Of a DNA stretch of 45,088 bases, positions 33,338-42,041 are shown piece after piece. The DNA lies in NCBI GenBank assembly GCA_001802945.1, contig MHAK01000114.1, positions 1-45,088 of the forward strand. Reading direction: 5' to 3'. The stretch comes from Ignavibacteria bacterium RIFCSPLOWO2_12_FULL_56_21 (lineage in GTDB: Bacteria > Bacteroidota > Ignavibacteria > UBA10030). Both the position numbers and the translations under genes were made by a program. The notes beneath the pieces were generated by a model that did not search any database, was not told the DNA's origin, and saw only the letters and a program-made list of their open reading frames with translations. The first letter of the stretch is position 1, and the number at the start of each line of letters is the position of its first letter.

Positions 33338-35848
33338 CTACTCCGCGTCTATCCACCTCTTCACCTTTGCCTCGAACTCTGTGCACAATTGCTGAGCTAT
33401 TGCGGCGTCGGCAGATTCCGCATTGATGTGGAACAGCGGACGCGCGCGGTCGGGATTCAGCAAGACGGAGGTTGAATGTCCGTTCGAATCCGGAAAGATC
33501 TTCACGCCCTCGATGAGTTGTCGCCGGAACGACTCGGTATCCTTCATCAAATGCCGCATCACGCGTCCTTTGGCGTGCCACGGACACGGGATGTTCCGCT
33601 TCACAAAATTGAGCCGCGGCGTTTCCCGATCGAGCAACCCGAGCTTCTTGCCGCTCACGGCGATGCATTCGTGGAGCTTGGCCAGTGAAAACATGCCGTC
33701 CGACGCGAACAGGAAATCGTTGAAAATGAACCCGCCTTTGGTCCCGCCGACGAATTTCGTGTCCTTGTTCGTTGCGGCGTTCATCAATGCAAGATGGCTG
33801 TCCCGCGTTCGTTCGACGGCAAACCCGAACTCGGCAGCTAGGAGGTCGACCTCGCCCGATGCGGTAATGGGGACTGCGATCTTGCGGAGGCCTGTGTGGG
33901 TCATGGCCATGTACTTCGTCATCAACGTGAGCAGACGGTCGTTGTCGACCGTCGTGCCGTTTTCGTCCACCACAAAGATCTTTTCGCCCCCCGCGTCGAG
34001 CATCACACCCAGGTCGTACTTCAGCGATGTGACGACGTAGGAGACCTGGCGCAGGGATTCTTCGAACTGCTCCTTCGTGCGCGTCAGCTTGTCGCTATCG
34101 AGGTAGGCATTGAGCGCCACCACCTGGGTGTTCAGAGTGCCGAGAATATTGGGGAAGATGGTGGAAGCGATCCCGTTCGAATAGTCGACGACCAGCTTGA
34201 GTCCGGACGAACGAATGACGTCGGCTTTCGTCACCGCCAAAAAGGCCTCTATGTAGCTTTCCGTTGCCCGTTCGGGGAAATGAATGGACCCCACCTGGCG
34301 GTGCGGAGCGCGGGCGAAATCTTCGCCAAAGAAAAGTCGTTCGACAGACTTCGTTTTGCTCGTCGGGAGGTCCTTTCCGCCGGCGTCGAACAGAATAATA
34401 TCGGTCGAATTCCGGTCGAAAGGCGATTTGCGGACATGGACCCCGCCTCGGGCCGTACCGTTGCGAAGTTCATGGCGGACGATCGGAATCGAGGCGGCGC
34501 GGAGATCGCTGCAATGCACGCCGGCCGACATCAGTCCCGTCATGATGGCCCGGTTGATCATGCGGGAGACGTTGTCGGTGTCGCGCGATGTCACCACAGT
34601 CGCGCCGGTACCAACCAGCGCGCCGAATGCTGCCCCCAGCTTAGCGCCAAATTCGGGGTTGACCTCGATGTTCGAAAGGCCCGACACGCGCGCGTCGGAG
34701 AAGAGGTCGCGCAGCCAGCGCTCTTCCCACACAAGGCTCCGTGTAACGATTGATCCCTCTTCCACCGTCTTTTCGGGCCAAAGCTTGATGTTCGACAGGA
34801 GCTTGCTTTTCCGGCCCACAATGCACTGATCGCCGATGAAAACGTTCTCTTGTACTGTGGCTTCTTCACCGATGATGCACTTGAAGCCGACGACGTCGGA
34901 GGAAAGCTCTGCATTCACGCCAACCTGCGTGCCGTTCCACACGATGCTGTTGCTGATGACGGCACCGGGGAGTATTTCACAATCATTGCCAATGACGGAA
35001 TTGCTGATGCGGACGTTCGAATGAACACGCGTATTGCGGCCGACAAGATTGACTCCGGCGACATTGCTCATGTCGGTTTCAAACACCGTATGCTCGCCCA
35101 CATACGAATCGCCAACCCGGGTGCCGTCGAGCGGCAGGCGAACAAGGCCGCGGAGCACATCCATCTGGGCTTCCTGATACTCGTTCAGATTGCCGATGTC
35201 GCGCCAGTACCCTTCGGCAATGTAGCCGTAAAGACCGCGATCTTGCTCCAGGAGCAAGGGAAACACGTTCTTTGAAAAGTCGAATTCTTCCCGGTGAGGG
35301 ACGAGGTCCATCACCTCTGGTTCGAGGATGTAGATTCCGGTGTTGATCGTATCGCTGAAGACCTCGCCCCACGCGGGCTTCTCGAGAAACCGGGTGATCT
35401 TCCCGTCGTCCCTCGCGATCACGACTCCGAACTGGAGCGGATTGGCTACGCGGGTCAGAAGGATCGTGGCCATCGCCCGCTTCTGTTCGTGGAAGCGGAC
35501 CGCGGCCGTGAGGTCGAAATCGGTAAGGACATCGCCGCTGATGATGATGAATCGCTCATCGAGGAAATCCCGGGCGTTGCCGACGCTGCCCGCCGTTCCG
35601 TAATCTGCCTCGGACCTCCGGTATTGCATGCGAACGCCGAACTTTGAACCGTCGCCGAAATGGCCCGAGATGATGTCCGGCTGGTAAAACAACGTAGCGA
35701 CGATATCAGTGATACCGTGCTTCTTGAGGAGACCGATGATGTGCTCCATCATGGGGCGGTTCATCATCGGAACCATCGGCTTGGGTATGTTGCAGGTCAG
35801 GGGGCGCAAACGGGTGCCGAACCCGCCTGCCATGATGACGGCCTTCAT
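33338..35848 (-). CDS. Nucleotidyltransferase-hexapeptide-phosphomannomutase fusion (mannose-1-phosphate guanylyltransferase-like)
   Basis: The 836-residue protein has three parts. Residues 1-240 form a sugar-nucleotide transferase (MAGGFGTRLRPLT, GTAGSVGNA, SGDVLTDFD). Residues 250-370 form a left-handed beta helix of hexapeptide repeats. Residues 380-836 form a phosphomannomutase-like region. In the last part the phosphoserine loop reads RKSPF (about 472-478) rather than TASHN, and the metal loop reads LDAGGEK (about 618-624) rather than DGDxDR, so mutase activity is doubtful. ATG 35848 is used; a TTG at 35863 is also open. Product is probably GDP-mannose or a related sugar nucleotide. Confidence 0.92.
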   Translation of the reverse strand: MKAVIMAGGFGTRLRPLTCNIPKPMVPMMNRPMMEHIIGLLKKHGITDIVATLFYQPDIISGHFGDGSKFGVRMQYRRSEADYGTAGSVGNARDFLDERFIIISGDVLTDFDLTAAVRFHEQKRAMATILLTRVANPLQFGVVIARDDGKITRFLEKPAWGEVFSDTINTGIYILEPEVMDLVPHREEFDFSKNVFPLLLEQDRGLYGYIAEGYWRDIGNLNEYQEAQMDVLRGLVRLPLDGTRVGDSYVGEHTVFETDMSNVAGVNLVGRNTRVHSNVRISNSVIGNDCEILPGAVISNSIVWNGTQVGVNAELSSDVVGFKCIIGEEATVQENVFIGDQCIVGRKSKLLSNIKLWPEKTVEEGSIVTRSLVWEERWLRDLFSDARVSGLSNIEVNPEFGAKLGAAFGALVGTGATVVTSRDTDNVSRMINRAIMTGLMSAGVHCSDLRAASIPIVRHELRNGTARGGVHVRKSPFDRNSTDIILFDAGGKDLPTSKTKSVERLFFGEDFARAPHRQVGSIHFPERATESYIEAFLAVTKADVIRSSGLKLVVDYSNGIASTIFPNILGTLNTQVVALNAYLDSDKLTRTKEQFEESLRQVSYVVTSLKYDLGVMLDAGGEKIFVVDENGTTVDNDRLLTLMTKYMAMTHTGLRKIAVPITASGEVDLLAAEFGFAVERTRDSHLALMNAATNKDTKFVGGTKGGFIFNDFLFASDGMFSLAKLHECIAVSGKKLGLLDRETPRLNFVKRNIPCPWHAKGRVMRHLMKDTESFRRQLIEGVKIFPDSNGHSTSVLLNPDRARPLFHINAESADAAIAQQLCTEFEAKVKRWIDAE

Positions 35849-35879
35849 GGCGCTTTCGTTCAAGGGGAATGGACGCAGT

Positions 35880-35910
35880 TGAATCTAGGCATTCCGCGTT
35901 CCCCCTGCAA
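35880..35910 (-). promoter_or_regulatory. Bacteroidetes-type promoter for the nucleotidyltransferase fusion
   Basis: On the minus strand TTGCA (35910-35906), an 18-base spacer and TAGATTCA (35887-35880). The TA-to-ATG distance is about 39 bases. The -7 box ends in TTCA as at 8943, and the spacing equals that of the other promoters listed. Confidence 0.6.
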
Positions 35911-36025
35911 GTAAATGAGGGTGAAGGATTTGCAGGAGTGACCCACTCGCGAAAGCATTGATTCTTCTCAATCCTAATTCGGTACACATGAGGTCTCGCT
36001 CATGGGGGTAAGGGTTCACCAATTC

Positions 36026-36056
36026 TTGACTTTTCGTCCTTAAATCCCTAAATTTT
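36026..36056 (+). promoter_or_regulatory. Bacteroidetes-type promoter for the GAF/GGDEF-like gene
   Basis: TTGAC (36026-36030), 18 bases, then TAAATTTT (36049-36056). It shares TTGACTTTTC and spacing with the promoter at 11111. The ATG at 36096 lies 40 bases beyond the box, and the downstream genes to deoB may be read from it. Confidence 0.65.
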
Positions 36057-36095
36057 CAATGGCTTAGTGGAATCTCACTCATCAAAAAAGGATCG

Positions 36096-38042
36096 ATGAC
36101 TGACGCCCGAGGGCTGAGTACATTCCGTTCCTGGATACAGTCGTTGACCGTAGCGCAGGAATTGGGTGTGCTATTGGGCGTCGTTGTGTTTTTTGTCGGA
36201 ATGGCCGCAGACGCCGCCGTTAACAAGATTGTTTGGCTGGCGCTTGCGGCTTTGTGTTTCGCAGCCGTCGTTTGGTCGGTCCGTTCGCGCCGTTCGCTGA
36301 ACATCATTGATGACGAAGAACCAACGACTGCCACGTCGGGCGAAGCCGAGCCCGTGCCTGCGACAGGGGCCTCCGATGTCTTGCACGAAGAGGACGAAGA
36401 TGCTCCGTCTGCGGGTCGAACGGCCTTCGTTCCACGGAACACGGTGGCCGGCGAATCGGCGCCGGGCCCGGCATTTGAACGATCGTCCGAAGCGCCGGCC
36501 CCGTCGTATACATTTCAGATTTCTGATTTCTTTGAACAAGACCCCGAGGCCAGAACGGATGACGGGCCGAAAGCGGAGTTCCATTATCTCATCCGGAAGG
36601 TTCTGACGGTCATCAAGGAAGTCCATTTTGCCCATTCTGTCGCATTGTTTTGGGTGAACGTGGAAAAACACCAGCTCGTCCTGGAAAACCATGTGACCGA
36701 AAGTTCCGTGTTCACCACGCACAGGCGGCGTGAACTGGGGCTTGACCTCATCAGTCAAATTGCGATTGCAGGAAAGCCGCAGATCCTATCGAGCGTGAAT
36801 GCCCGCAGTCTGCAGGAGATGCTGCCGTATTACACGTCGCCGGAGCCCGTGCGGACGTTTGTCGGCGTGCCGATTTTCTATACGCGCACAGCGCTGCCGC
36901 CGAAAGACCCTGTCGCCGTCCTTACCGTGGACTGCAAGGGAGAGGACGCTTACGGTCCGGAGACTCTGGCCCAGCTCGGGCAGTTCACAAAGCTGATCTC
37001 CGCGCTGATCCAGAGTTACACCGATAAGTACGATCTGCTCCTCGACTCGGAGGTGCTCCGGTCGATCACGAGACAGCGGGACCAGCTTCGACTGGACTTT
37101 ACGGTGCACAACGCGATCCGGAGCCTTGCGGAAGAGGTCTCCCGCATCGTGCCGTGGGATTATATCGCGGCCGTCGTTTTCGACGACGCCCGGAAGGCAT
37201 GGGCGCTTCACTATGTAATGAACCGGATGAACGACGCGTATGTGCCGATGGGACAGGAGATCGACCTGCACCACAGCTTGACGGGTCAAGTCATCCAGTA
37301 CAGCGTTCCCAAAGTGGTAGATAATATAGCCTCGCTTTCCCTGCCGCGGTATTACAGGGCCGAACGCTGCGAGTCGGCCGGCTCGCTCATTGCGCTTCCG
37401 CTGTCGTCGGTCCAGCGCTGCTATGGGGCGCTTATTGTCGAAAGCAAGGATGCGGGCACGTACTCCGACGCAGACGCACGTCTGCTCCAAAAACTGGCCG
37501 ACACCACATCGTGGTCGCTTGAGATCCTGAGCCTTACCGACGTGGCAACGAATTTTGTTGCGACCGATGAGGTGACGGGAGTTGCGACACGACGACATTT
37601 TTTGGACCGCGTGCAGGAGGAGGTCCAGCGGTCGAGCGACTTCGGCAGCGAGCTGGCGGTCGTGATGATCGCCATCGACAACGTGCAGGAACTGGCGGCG
37701 CGTCACGGAACGGATTCCGTTGACGCGGTGCTCCAGACGATCGGACGTCTCATCAAAGCGTCCGTCCGGCCCTACGACGTGGTCGGACGCATTGACGTCA
37801 ACAGGTTCGGCATACTCCTCGTCCGCACGACGACGAACGAAGCGTCATTGTGGTCGGAAAAGCTGCGCAAGAACGTGGCCAGCCACATCGTGAACGTGGA
37901 CGGCAAGAGTTTCTCGGTGACCATCAGCGTCGGCGTTTCCGGCGCTGCGACTGAAGTGACGGACATGGTGCTGCTCGAGAACGCGGACCGTGTTCTGAAA
38001 AAAGCGGTCGAAGCGGGCGGGAATATTGTACGAGTGTTTTAA
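36096..38042 (+). CDS. Membrane-anchored GAF-GAF protein with degenerate GGDEF domain
   Basis: The 648-residue protein starts with two transmembrane helices (about 22-40 and 45-62), then an acidic linker (70-140), two GAF-like sensor domains (about 165-310 and 330-480), and a GGDEF-fold domain (about 495-648). The signature reads RIDVNRF, so GGDEF is replaced by DVNRF (567-571); diguanylate cyclase activity is unlikely. The first helix of the GGDEF fold (DEVTGVATRRHFLDRV) and its C-terminal region are kept, so the domain may bind nucleotide or regulate by contact. It is followed by a small Cys protein 30 bases later. Confidence 0.92.
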   Translation: MTDARGLSTFRSWIQSLTVAQELGVLLGVVVFFVGMAADAAVNKIVWLALAALCFAAVVWSVRSRRSLNIIDDEEPTTATSGEAEPVPATGASDVLHEEDEDAPSAGRTAFVPRNTVAGESAPGPAFERSSEAPAPSYTFQISDFFEQDPEARTDDGPKAEFHYLIRKVLTVIKEVHFAHSVALFWVNVEKHQLVLENHVTESSVFTTHRRRELGLDLISQIAIAGKPQILSSVNARSLQEMLPYYTSPEPVRTFVGVPIFYTRTALPPKDPVAVLTVDCKGEDAYGPETLAQLGQFTKLISALIQSYTDKYDLLLDSEVLRSITRQRDQLRLDFTVHNAIRSLAEEVSRIVPWDYIAAVVFDDARKAWALHYVMNRMNDAYVPMGQEIDLHHSLTGQVIQYSVPKVVDNIASLSLPRYYRAERCESAGSLIALPLSSVQRCYGALIVESKDAGTYSDADARLLQKLADTTSWSLEILSLTDVATNFVATDEVTGVATRRHFLDRVQEEVQRSSDFGSELAVVMIAIDNVQELAARHGTDSVDAVLQTIGRLIKASVRPYDVVGRIDVNRFGILLVRTTTNEASLWSEKLRKNVASHIVNVDGKSFSVTISVGVSGAATEVTDMVLLENADRVLKKAVEAGGNIVRVF

Positions 38043-38071
38043 CGGAATGAACGCGAATAATGGAGTAAGGC

Positions 38072-38266
38072 ATGGCAAAACAAACCGATTTTGCAGAGAA
38101 GGCCAAGAAGTCTGCCGAACCGCGGGGCGTAAAGTGTCCCAAGTGCGGCAGCATCAAGACGCCGACGCTGTACGTTAACGCACTTCGGACCACGACGGGC
38201 TCTTACCGGTTCAACCGGTCGCACGTGCAGGTCTGCAAATGCAACGAGAAAGAGATCTTCGGCTGA
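38072..38266 (+). CDS. Small zinc-ribbon-like protein, function unknown
   Basis: The 64-residue product has a CPKC pair at about 22-25 and a CKC pair near residues 55-57, spacing suited to one zinc ion. Its N-terminus is lysine-rich (MAKQTDFAEKAKKSAEPRG). A basic, aromatic middle (RTTTGSYRFNRSHVQV) could contact RNA. I do not recognise the family. It lies between the GAF protein and deoB, both on the same strand, with GGAG before the ATG (AATGGAGTAAGGC), which supports real translation. Confidence 0.75.
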   Translation: MAKQTDFAEKAKKSAEPRGVKCPKCGSIKTPTLYVNALRTTTGSYRFNRSHVQVCKCNEKEIFG

Positions 38267-38284
38267 TCATCCGGCTGCCGTCCT

Positions 38285-39487
38285 TTGACCCCGGTTCCCA
38301 GACCGTTGCACGGATCTCGCGTTATACTGATCGTGCTTGACGGCGTCGGTATCGGCGCACTGCCCGATGCCGATGCGTACGGAGACCGGGGAGCCCACAC
38401 GCTCGCTCACGTCGCAACTGCCGTACACGGACTTCGTCTCCCCCATCTTGCCGCACTGGGGTTGGGGCGGCTTGTTCCCGTTGAGGGCGTTCCCGGGGCC
38501 GACCGTCCGTCAGCATGCTTTGGACGGATGGCAGAACGATCCAAAGGAAAGGACAGCACGACAGGGCACTGGGAGATCGCGGGACTCATCACCGAGCATC
38601 CGTTTCCAACGTATCCGCATGGGTTTCCACAGGACCTGATCGATGCTTTTGTCCGCGCGACAGGCGTCGCCGGCATCTTGGGCAACACGGTGGCATCCGG
38701 CACGACGATCATCGCCCAACGTGGCGACGAGCATGTGCGGACAGGTCATCCGATCGTCTACACGTCGGCCGATTCAGTCTTTCAGATCGCAGCGCACGAG
38801 CGGGTCATCCCGCTCGAACGTTTGTACGACATATGCCGGACAACTCGGGAGCGGGTCACCGTCGGCAAGCATGCAGTCGGACGCGTCATCGCACGGCCGT
38901 TTGTCGGTGAAAGCGGAGGGTACACACGCACGCCGAACCGCCGGGATTTTGCGATGCAGCCTCCCCGTCCGACGATGCTCGATGCCCTGCACCTGGCGGG
39001 AATCGCAACGGTGACGGTCGGTAAAGTAGACGACCTTTTCGCCGGGCGCGGCGTGGCCAAGGCACTTCACACTTCGTCAAATGCCGAGGGCATTGACAGG
39101 ATTGTGGAAACCCTCAGCTCGCTCGATCGCGGCTTGATTTGGGCGAATCTTGTGGATTTCGACACGCACTTTGGACACCGTCAAGACGCGGCCGGATTCG
39201 CCAAAGCACTGGAAGCGTTTGACACTGAGTTGCCGCGAATCATGTCGGCGATGCGCACGGGGGACCTGTTGGTGTTGACGGCAGACCACGGCAACGACCC
39301 GACAGATTCCAGCACCGATCACTCCCGGGAATTTGTGCCGTTGCTGTGCGCGCTCAGCGGCGGAGCGAGCGGTGTGGACCTCGGTTCGCGGAACACGTTC
39401 GCCGACCTTGGCGCAACGGTGATCAAGTACTTCGGCCTGCAGGACAACGGTATGTCCGGGACAAGTTTTCTGGAATCGCTTGTTTAG
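38285..39487 (+). CDS. deoB: Phosphopentomutase
   Basis: DeoB interconverts ribose- or deoxyribose-1-phosphate and the 5-phosphate, linking nucleoside phosphorolysis to pentose metabolism. The 400-residue protein is an alkaline-phosphatase fold metalloenzyme: LDGVGIGALPDA at the N-terminus, KGKDSTTGHWEIAG around the phosphothreonine, GNTVASGT, and the metal ligands in NLVDFDTHFGHR and LTADHGNDP. No ATG starts it; TTG at 38285 or 38306 is the likely start. The neighbouring microcompartment vertex genes make a link to a sugar-phosphate compartment thinkable but unproven. Confidence 0.95.
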   Translation: MTPVPRPLHGSRVILIVLDGVGIGALPDADAYGDRGAHTLAHVATAVHGLRLPHLAALGLGRLVPVEGVPGADRPSACFGRMAERSKGKDSTTGHWEIAGLITEHPFPTYPHGFPQDLIDAFVRATGVAGILGNTVASGTTIIAQRGDEHVRTGHPIVYTSADSVFQIAAHERVIPLERLYDICRTTRERVTVGKHAVGRVIARPFVGESGGYTRTPNRRDFAMQPPRPTMLDALHLAGIATVTVGKVDDLFAGRGVAKALHTSSNAEGIDRIVETLSSLDRGLIWANLVDFDTHFGHRQDAAGFAKALEAFDTELPRIMSAMRTGDLLVLTADHGNDPTDSSTDHSREFVPLLCALSGGASGVDLGSRNTFADLGATVIKYFGLQDNGMSGTSFLESLV

Positions 39488-39559
39488 AGACCAGTTCAAA
39501 TCCTCAATTTTCTTTTCGTTGCGCCACTGCGAGATATCTCATTGGGATGAGTTCTACTT

Positions 39560-39859
39560 ATGGAAAACAATCCCAGCGGTCCTTTTACGCTGACGATCCG
39601 CGAGGACGGCAGCGTTGTTATTCCGGCTTCTGTGCTCCGGCGGATGGGATTTGACCCCGGTCAACGGATGAGCGTTCGGGTGACCGCATTGGCGCTTTCC
39701 GAGGAACTGGAGCAACGCGGGGTCGGCGAGGACGAAGTGGACAGGATCAGCGAGACGCAGATGGAGCCCCGGGAGAATGTCCTGAAATTCCTGGCTTCGG
39801 AAGGCCGTCTCAAAGGGGACAAGGCGTTTCGGTCGCGATTTCTCAGGATCGGCCGATGA
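39560..39859 (+). CDS. AbrB/SpoVT-type DNA-binding protein, antitoxin-like
   Basis: The first 45 residues form a swapped-hairpin AbrB domain (TLTIREDGSVVIPASVLRRM and GFDPGQRMSVRV), as in VapB-type antitoxins. The remaining half is charged and may bind the toxin or partner. The stop overlaps the start of the PIN-domain gene by four bases (ATGA), the usual order antitoxin then toxin, which supports a VapBC-like pair. It may autoregulate its own promoter. It could alternatively be a stable regulator of the neighbouring vertex-protein genes. Confidence 0.85.
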   Translation: MENNPSGPFTLTIREDGSVVIPASVLRRMGFDPGQRMSVRVTALALSEELEQRGVGEDEVDRISETQMEPRENVLKFLASEGRLKGDKAFRSRFLRIGR

Positions 39860-40260
39860 TTCCCCGCAAAGTCGTGGTCGACACGGACCTGTTGCTGTCG
39901 CACGTGGCGGCCGGCGGTCCATCGGCATTGCGGCGGCTGATGTCTGCCGCTTTTTGCTACACGACGGTGTTTCATGCGATCGAAGCGTTCGGCGTCTGCC
40001 GGACGCCGAAGGAAACAGCGGCGGTCGAAGATACGATGCATGCGTTAAAGATCCTGGGGTTGAACGCGAAGAGCGGCAAGAATATCGGGATGTTATTCAC
40101 GTCTTCGACGAAGAGGCGCGACCTTCACGCGCTTGCCGCGGGTGTCTGCATCGAGAGCCGGCTGCCCCTGATCACGGGACGTCCGGCGGTCTACCGTGGG
40201 ATCGGCAGCCTCGAGCTGCTCCCCGTGGAACGCGCCCTCGAACTGATCGGAAAGGCCTGA
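39856..40260 (+). CDS. PIN-domain protein, VapC-like
   Basis: This is a 134-residue predicted metal-dependent RNase. Acidic residues of the PIN fold are in place: Asp9 and Asp11 in VVVDTDLLL, Glu43 in AIEAFGV and Asp89 in KRRDLHALAAG. The last strand reads LPLITGRPAVYRGIGSLELL, compatible with the VapC T-x-N/x-F region though altered. It overlaps the AbrB-like gene by four bases and precedes the first EutN/CcmL gene by six, so all three are probably co-transcribed. A toxin role is inferred from the pairing. No toxin activity can be proved from sequence. Confidence 0.85.
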   Translation: MIPRKVVVDTDLLLSHVAAGGPSALRRLMSAAFCYTTVFHAIEAFGVCRTPKETAAVEDTMHALKILGLNAKSGKNIGMLFTSSTKRRDLHALAAGVCIESRLPLITGRPAVYRGIGSLELLPVERALELIGKA

Positions 40261-40266
40261 AAGACC

Positions 40267-40539
40267 ATGGTACTGGGCAAAGTAGCCGGGACGATCTGGG
40301 CGACCAGGAAAGATGAAGACCTGGTCGGCATGAAGCTTCTCATCGTCAAGCACGTCGGATTGGACTACACGACGAAAGATACGTTCATCGTGGCGGTGGA
40401 CACCGTTCAGGCGGGCGTGGGAGACGTCGTACTGGTGACTTCGGGCAGTTCGGCCCGTCAAACGGCGCAGACGAAGAACAAGCCGGTCGACGCGGTCATT
40501 GTGGCGGTCGTGGACAAGCTGGATGTCAGCGGCTCGTGA
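40267..40539 (+). CDS. EutN/CcmL-family microcompartment vertex protein, copy 1
   Basis: The 90 residues match the pentameric BMC-P vertex protein that caps the corners of a bacterial microcompartment: VLGKVAGTIWATRKDEDLVG at the N-terminus, FIVAVDTVQAGVGDVVLV in the middle and PVDAVIVAVVDKLDV at the end. Length is typical. It starts six bases after the PIN gene. A second, diverged copy lies 200 bases downstream, but no shell hexamer (BMC-H) or cargo enzyme is present in the window, so the compartment type is unknown. Confidence 0.92.
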   Translation: MVLGKVAGTIWATRKDEDLVGMKLLIVKHVGLDYTTKDTFIVAVDTVQAGVGDVVLVTSGSSARQTAQTKNKPVDAVIVAVVDKLDVSGS

Positions 40540-40558
40540 CGCGGCCTCAGATGAACTT

Positions 40559-40717
40559 AACCGCGAATGAACGCGAATAGACTCCGATGAGAAGTGTTTT
40601 CATTGAACGCTTTTTTTTGACGACCCATCTACCCTCGGAGAGCCTAAAGGGCGGGAAGGTTCACGATTAACTATTTACCCAAATATTATTCGCGTTCATT
40701 AGCGTCGATTCGCGGTT
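40559..40717. repeat. Tandem-arm hairpin, CGCGAATGAACGCGAAT unit
   Basis: AACCGCGAATGAACGCGAAT (40559-40578) faces ATTCGCGTTCATTAGCG and GATTCGCGGTT (40688-40717) across about 110 bases. The spacer holds an eight-T run near 40611 and the unpaired ACCCTCGGAGAGCC. It separates the two EutN/CcmL genes. The unit is identical at 20071, and shortened copies are near 38046 and 41031. Confidence 0.88.
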
Positions 40718-40737
40718 CCATCTTTTCATAGCTCTCA

Positions 40738-41016
40738 ATGTACTTCGGAAAAGTCATCGGCACCATCTGGGCGACGCGGAAAGACGAGCAACTGAATCGT
40801 TTTAAGCTTCAGCTCGTCCAACCGGTGGATGCCCGGCGGAAGCCGCAGGGAACTCCGATCGTCGCAGTCGATACCGTTGGGGCAGGAGCGGGCGAGACGG
40901 TCTTTTACATCACTGCGCGTGAAGCGGTCATTCCGCTGCCGGTGGAGGAAGCTCCGGTGGATGCGAGTATTGTGGGCATTGTTGATAGAATCGATCTGCA
41001 AAGCGGAAATCGATGA
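40738..41016 (+). CDS. EutN/CcmL-family microcompartment vertex protein, copy 2
   Basis: The 92-residue product shares GKVIGTIWATRKDEQL, IVAVDTVGAGAGETVF and PVDASIVGIVDRIDL with copy 1, but the middle and surface loops differ (ITAREAVIPLPVEE replaces the Gly-Ser-Ser-Ala-Arg stretch). Copies with different loops usually fill different vertices or form mixed shells. It is separated from copy 1 by a repeat hairpin and followed by rpoD 156 bases later; that gap includes further CGCGAAT fragments. It is transcribed in the same direction as its neighbours. Confidence 0.9.
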   Translation: MYFGKVIGTIWATRKDEQLNRFKLQLVQPVDARRKPQGTPIVAVDTVGAGAGETVFYITAREAVIPLPVEEAPVDASIVGIVDRIDLQSGNR

Positions 41017-41171
41017 GAGATTTATCCTCGAATCCACGCGAATAGTGAAGTATCCGTGGGTCATTCATAAAGATTCGCGGGTGCAATCCAGTAGGATTTA
41101 CAGCGCCGCCTTGGAACGAACACGCCGGATATCCGTAGAACCGGAGTGTCCTGAAGACCGGAGAATACGTA

Positions 41172-42026
41172 GTGAAGATCAGCAAGCAATATACGAATCG
41201 TGAAAGCCAATCCCTGGACAAGTATCTCCAGGAGATCGGCAAGGTGGAACTCCTCACGCCGCAGGAGGAGATCGACCTTGCACGCCGCATCAAGAAAGGG
41301 GACCAGAAGTCCCTCGAAAAGCTGACAAAGGCGAACCTTCGGTTCGTGGTGAGCGTCGCAAAGCAATACCAGAACCAGGGTCTGTCGTTGGGCGACCTCA
41401 TCAACGAGGGAAATCTCGGCCTGATCAAGGCAGCGAAGCGCTTCGACGAGACGCGCGGTTTCAAGTTCATTTCGTATGCCGTATGGTGGATCCGGCAATC
41501 GATCCTCCAGGCTCTCGCCGAACAGTCGCGCATCGTCCGCCTACCGCTGAACCGCGTTGGCGCACTGAACAAGATCGGCAAAGCGTTCAGCACACTGGAG
41601 CAGGAATTCGAACGCGAGCCGAGCGCAAGCGAGCTTGCGGAAGAGCTCGATATGTCGTTGTTCGAGGTCTCCGACACGCTGAAGATCTCGGGTCGTCACC
41701 TGTCGATGGACGCTCCGTTTGCACAAGGGGAAGATAATCGCCTGCTCGACGTCATTCAGGATTCGCGCCAGCCCGCTCCGGATTCGGGCCTCATGGAGGA
41801 ATCCCTGCGTGAGGAAGTGCGCCGCGCGTTAAGTACTCTGAGCGAACGCGAGGCGCAGGTGATCCGATTGTATTTCGGCCTGGACCAGGAACATTCCCTG
41901 ACGCTCGAGGAGATCGGGGAGAAATTCAATCTTACGCGCGAACGCGTTCGTCAGATCAAGGAAAAGGCCATTCGTCGGTTGCGCCATGCCTCGCGCAGCA
42001 AAGCGTTGCGCGCCTATCTCGGATAA
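41172..42026 (+). CDS. rpoD: RNA polymerase primary sigma factor, Bacteroidetes/Chlorobi type
   Basis: This housekeeping sigma-70 factor recognises most promoters. The 284 residues lack region 1.1 and open with [20 protein letters not shown], typical of this phylum. Region 2 includes LVVSVA-like [27 protein letters not shown] and [13 protein letters not shown]; region 3 and region 4 ([32 protein letters not shown]) follow. The start is GTG at 41172, with GGAG about eight bases upstream. The TTG-N20-TAnnTT motifs found in the window are the expected targets of this factor, an inference from related Bacteroidetes. Confidence 0.97.
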   Translation: MKISKQYTNRESQSLDKYLQEIGKVELLTPQEEIDLARRIKKGDQKSLEKLTKANLRFVVSVAKQYQNQGLSLGDLINEGNLGLIKAAKRFDETRGFKFISYAVWWIRQSILQALAEQSRIVRLPLNRVGALNKIGKAFSTLEQEFEREPSASELAEELDMSLFEVSDTLKISGRHLSMDAPFAQGEDNRLLDVIQDSRQPAPDSGLMEESLREEVRRALSTLSEREAQVIRLYFGLDQEHSLTLEEIGEKFNLTRERVRQIKEKAIRRLRHASRSKALRAYLG

Positions 42027-42041
42027 TGATTGTCGCGTGCA

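Noticed and set aside
33896-34753. 285-codon plus-strand open frame
   Set aside because: It is antisense to the nucleotidyltransferase fusion and shows only codon-shadow composition.
39494-39503. tRNA T-loop-like GTTCAAATCC
   Set aside because: No acceptor, D or anticodon stems can be drawn around it.
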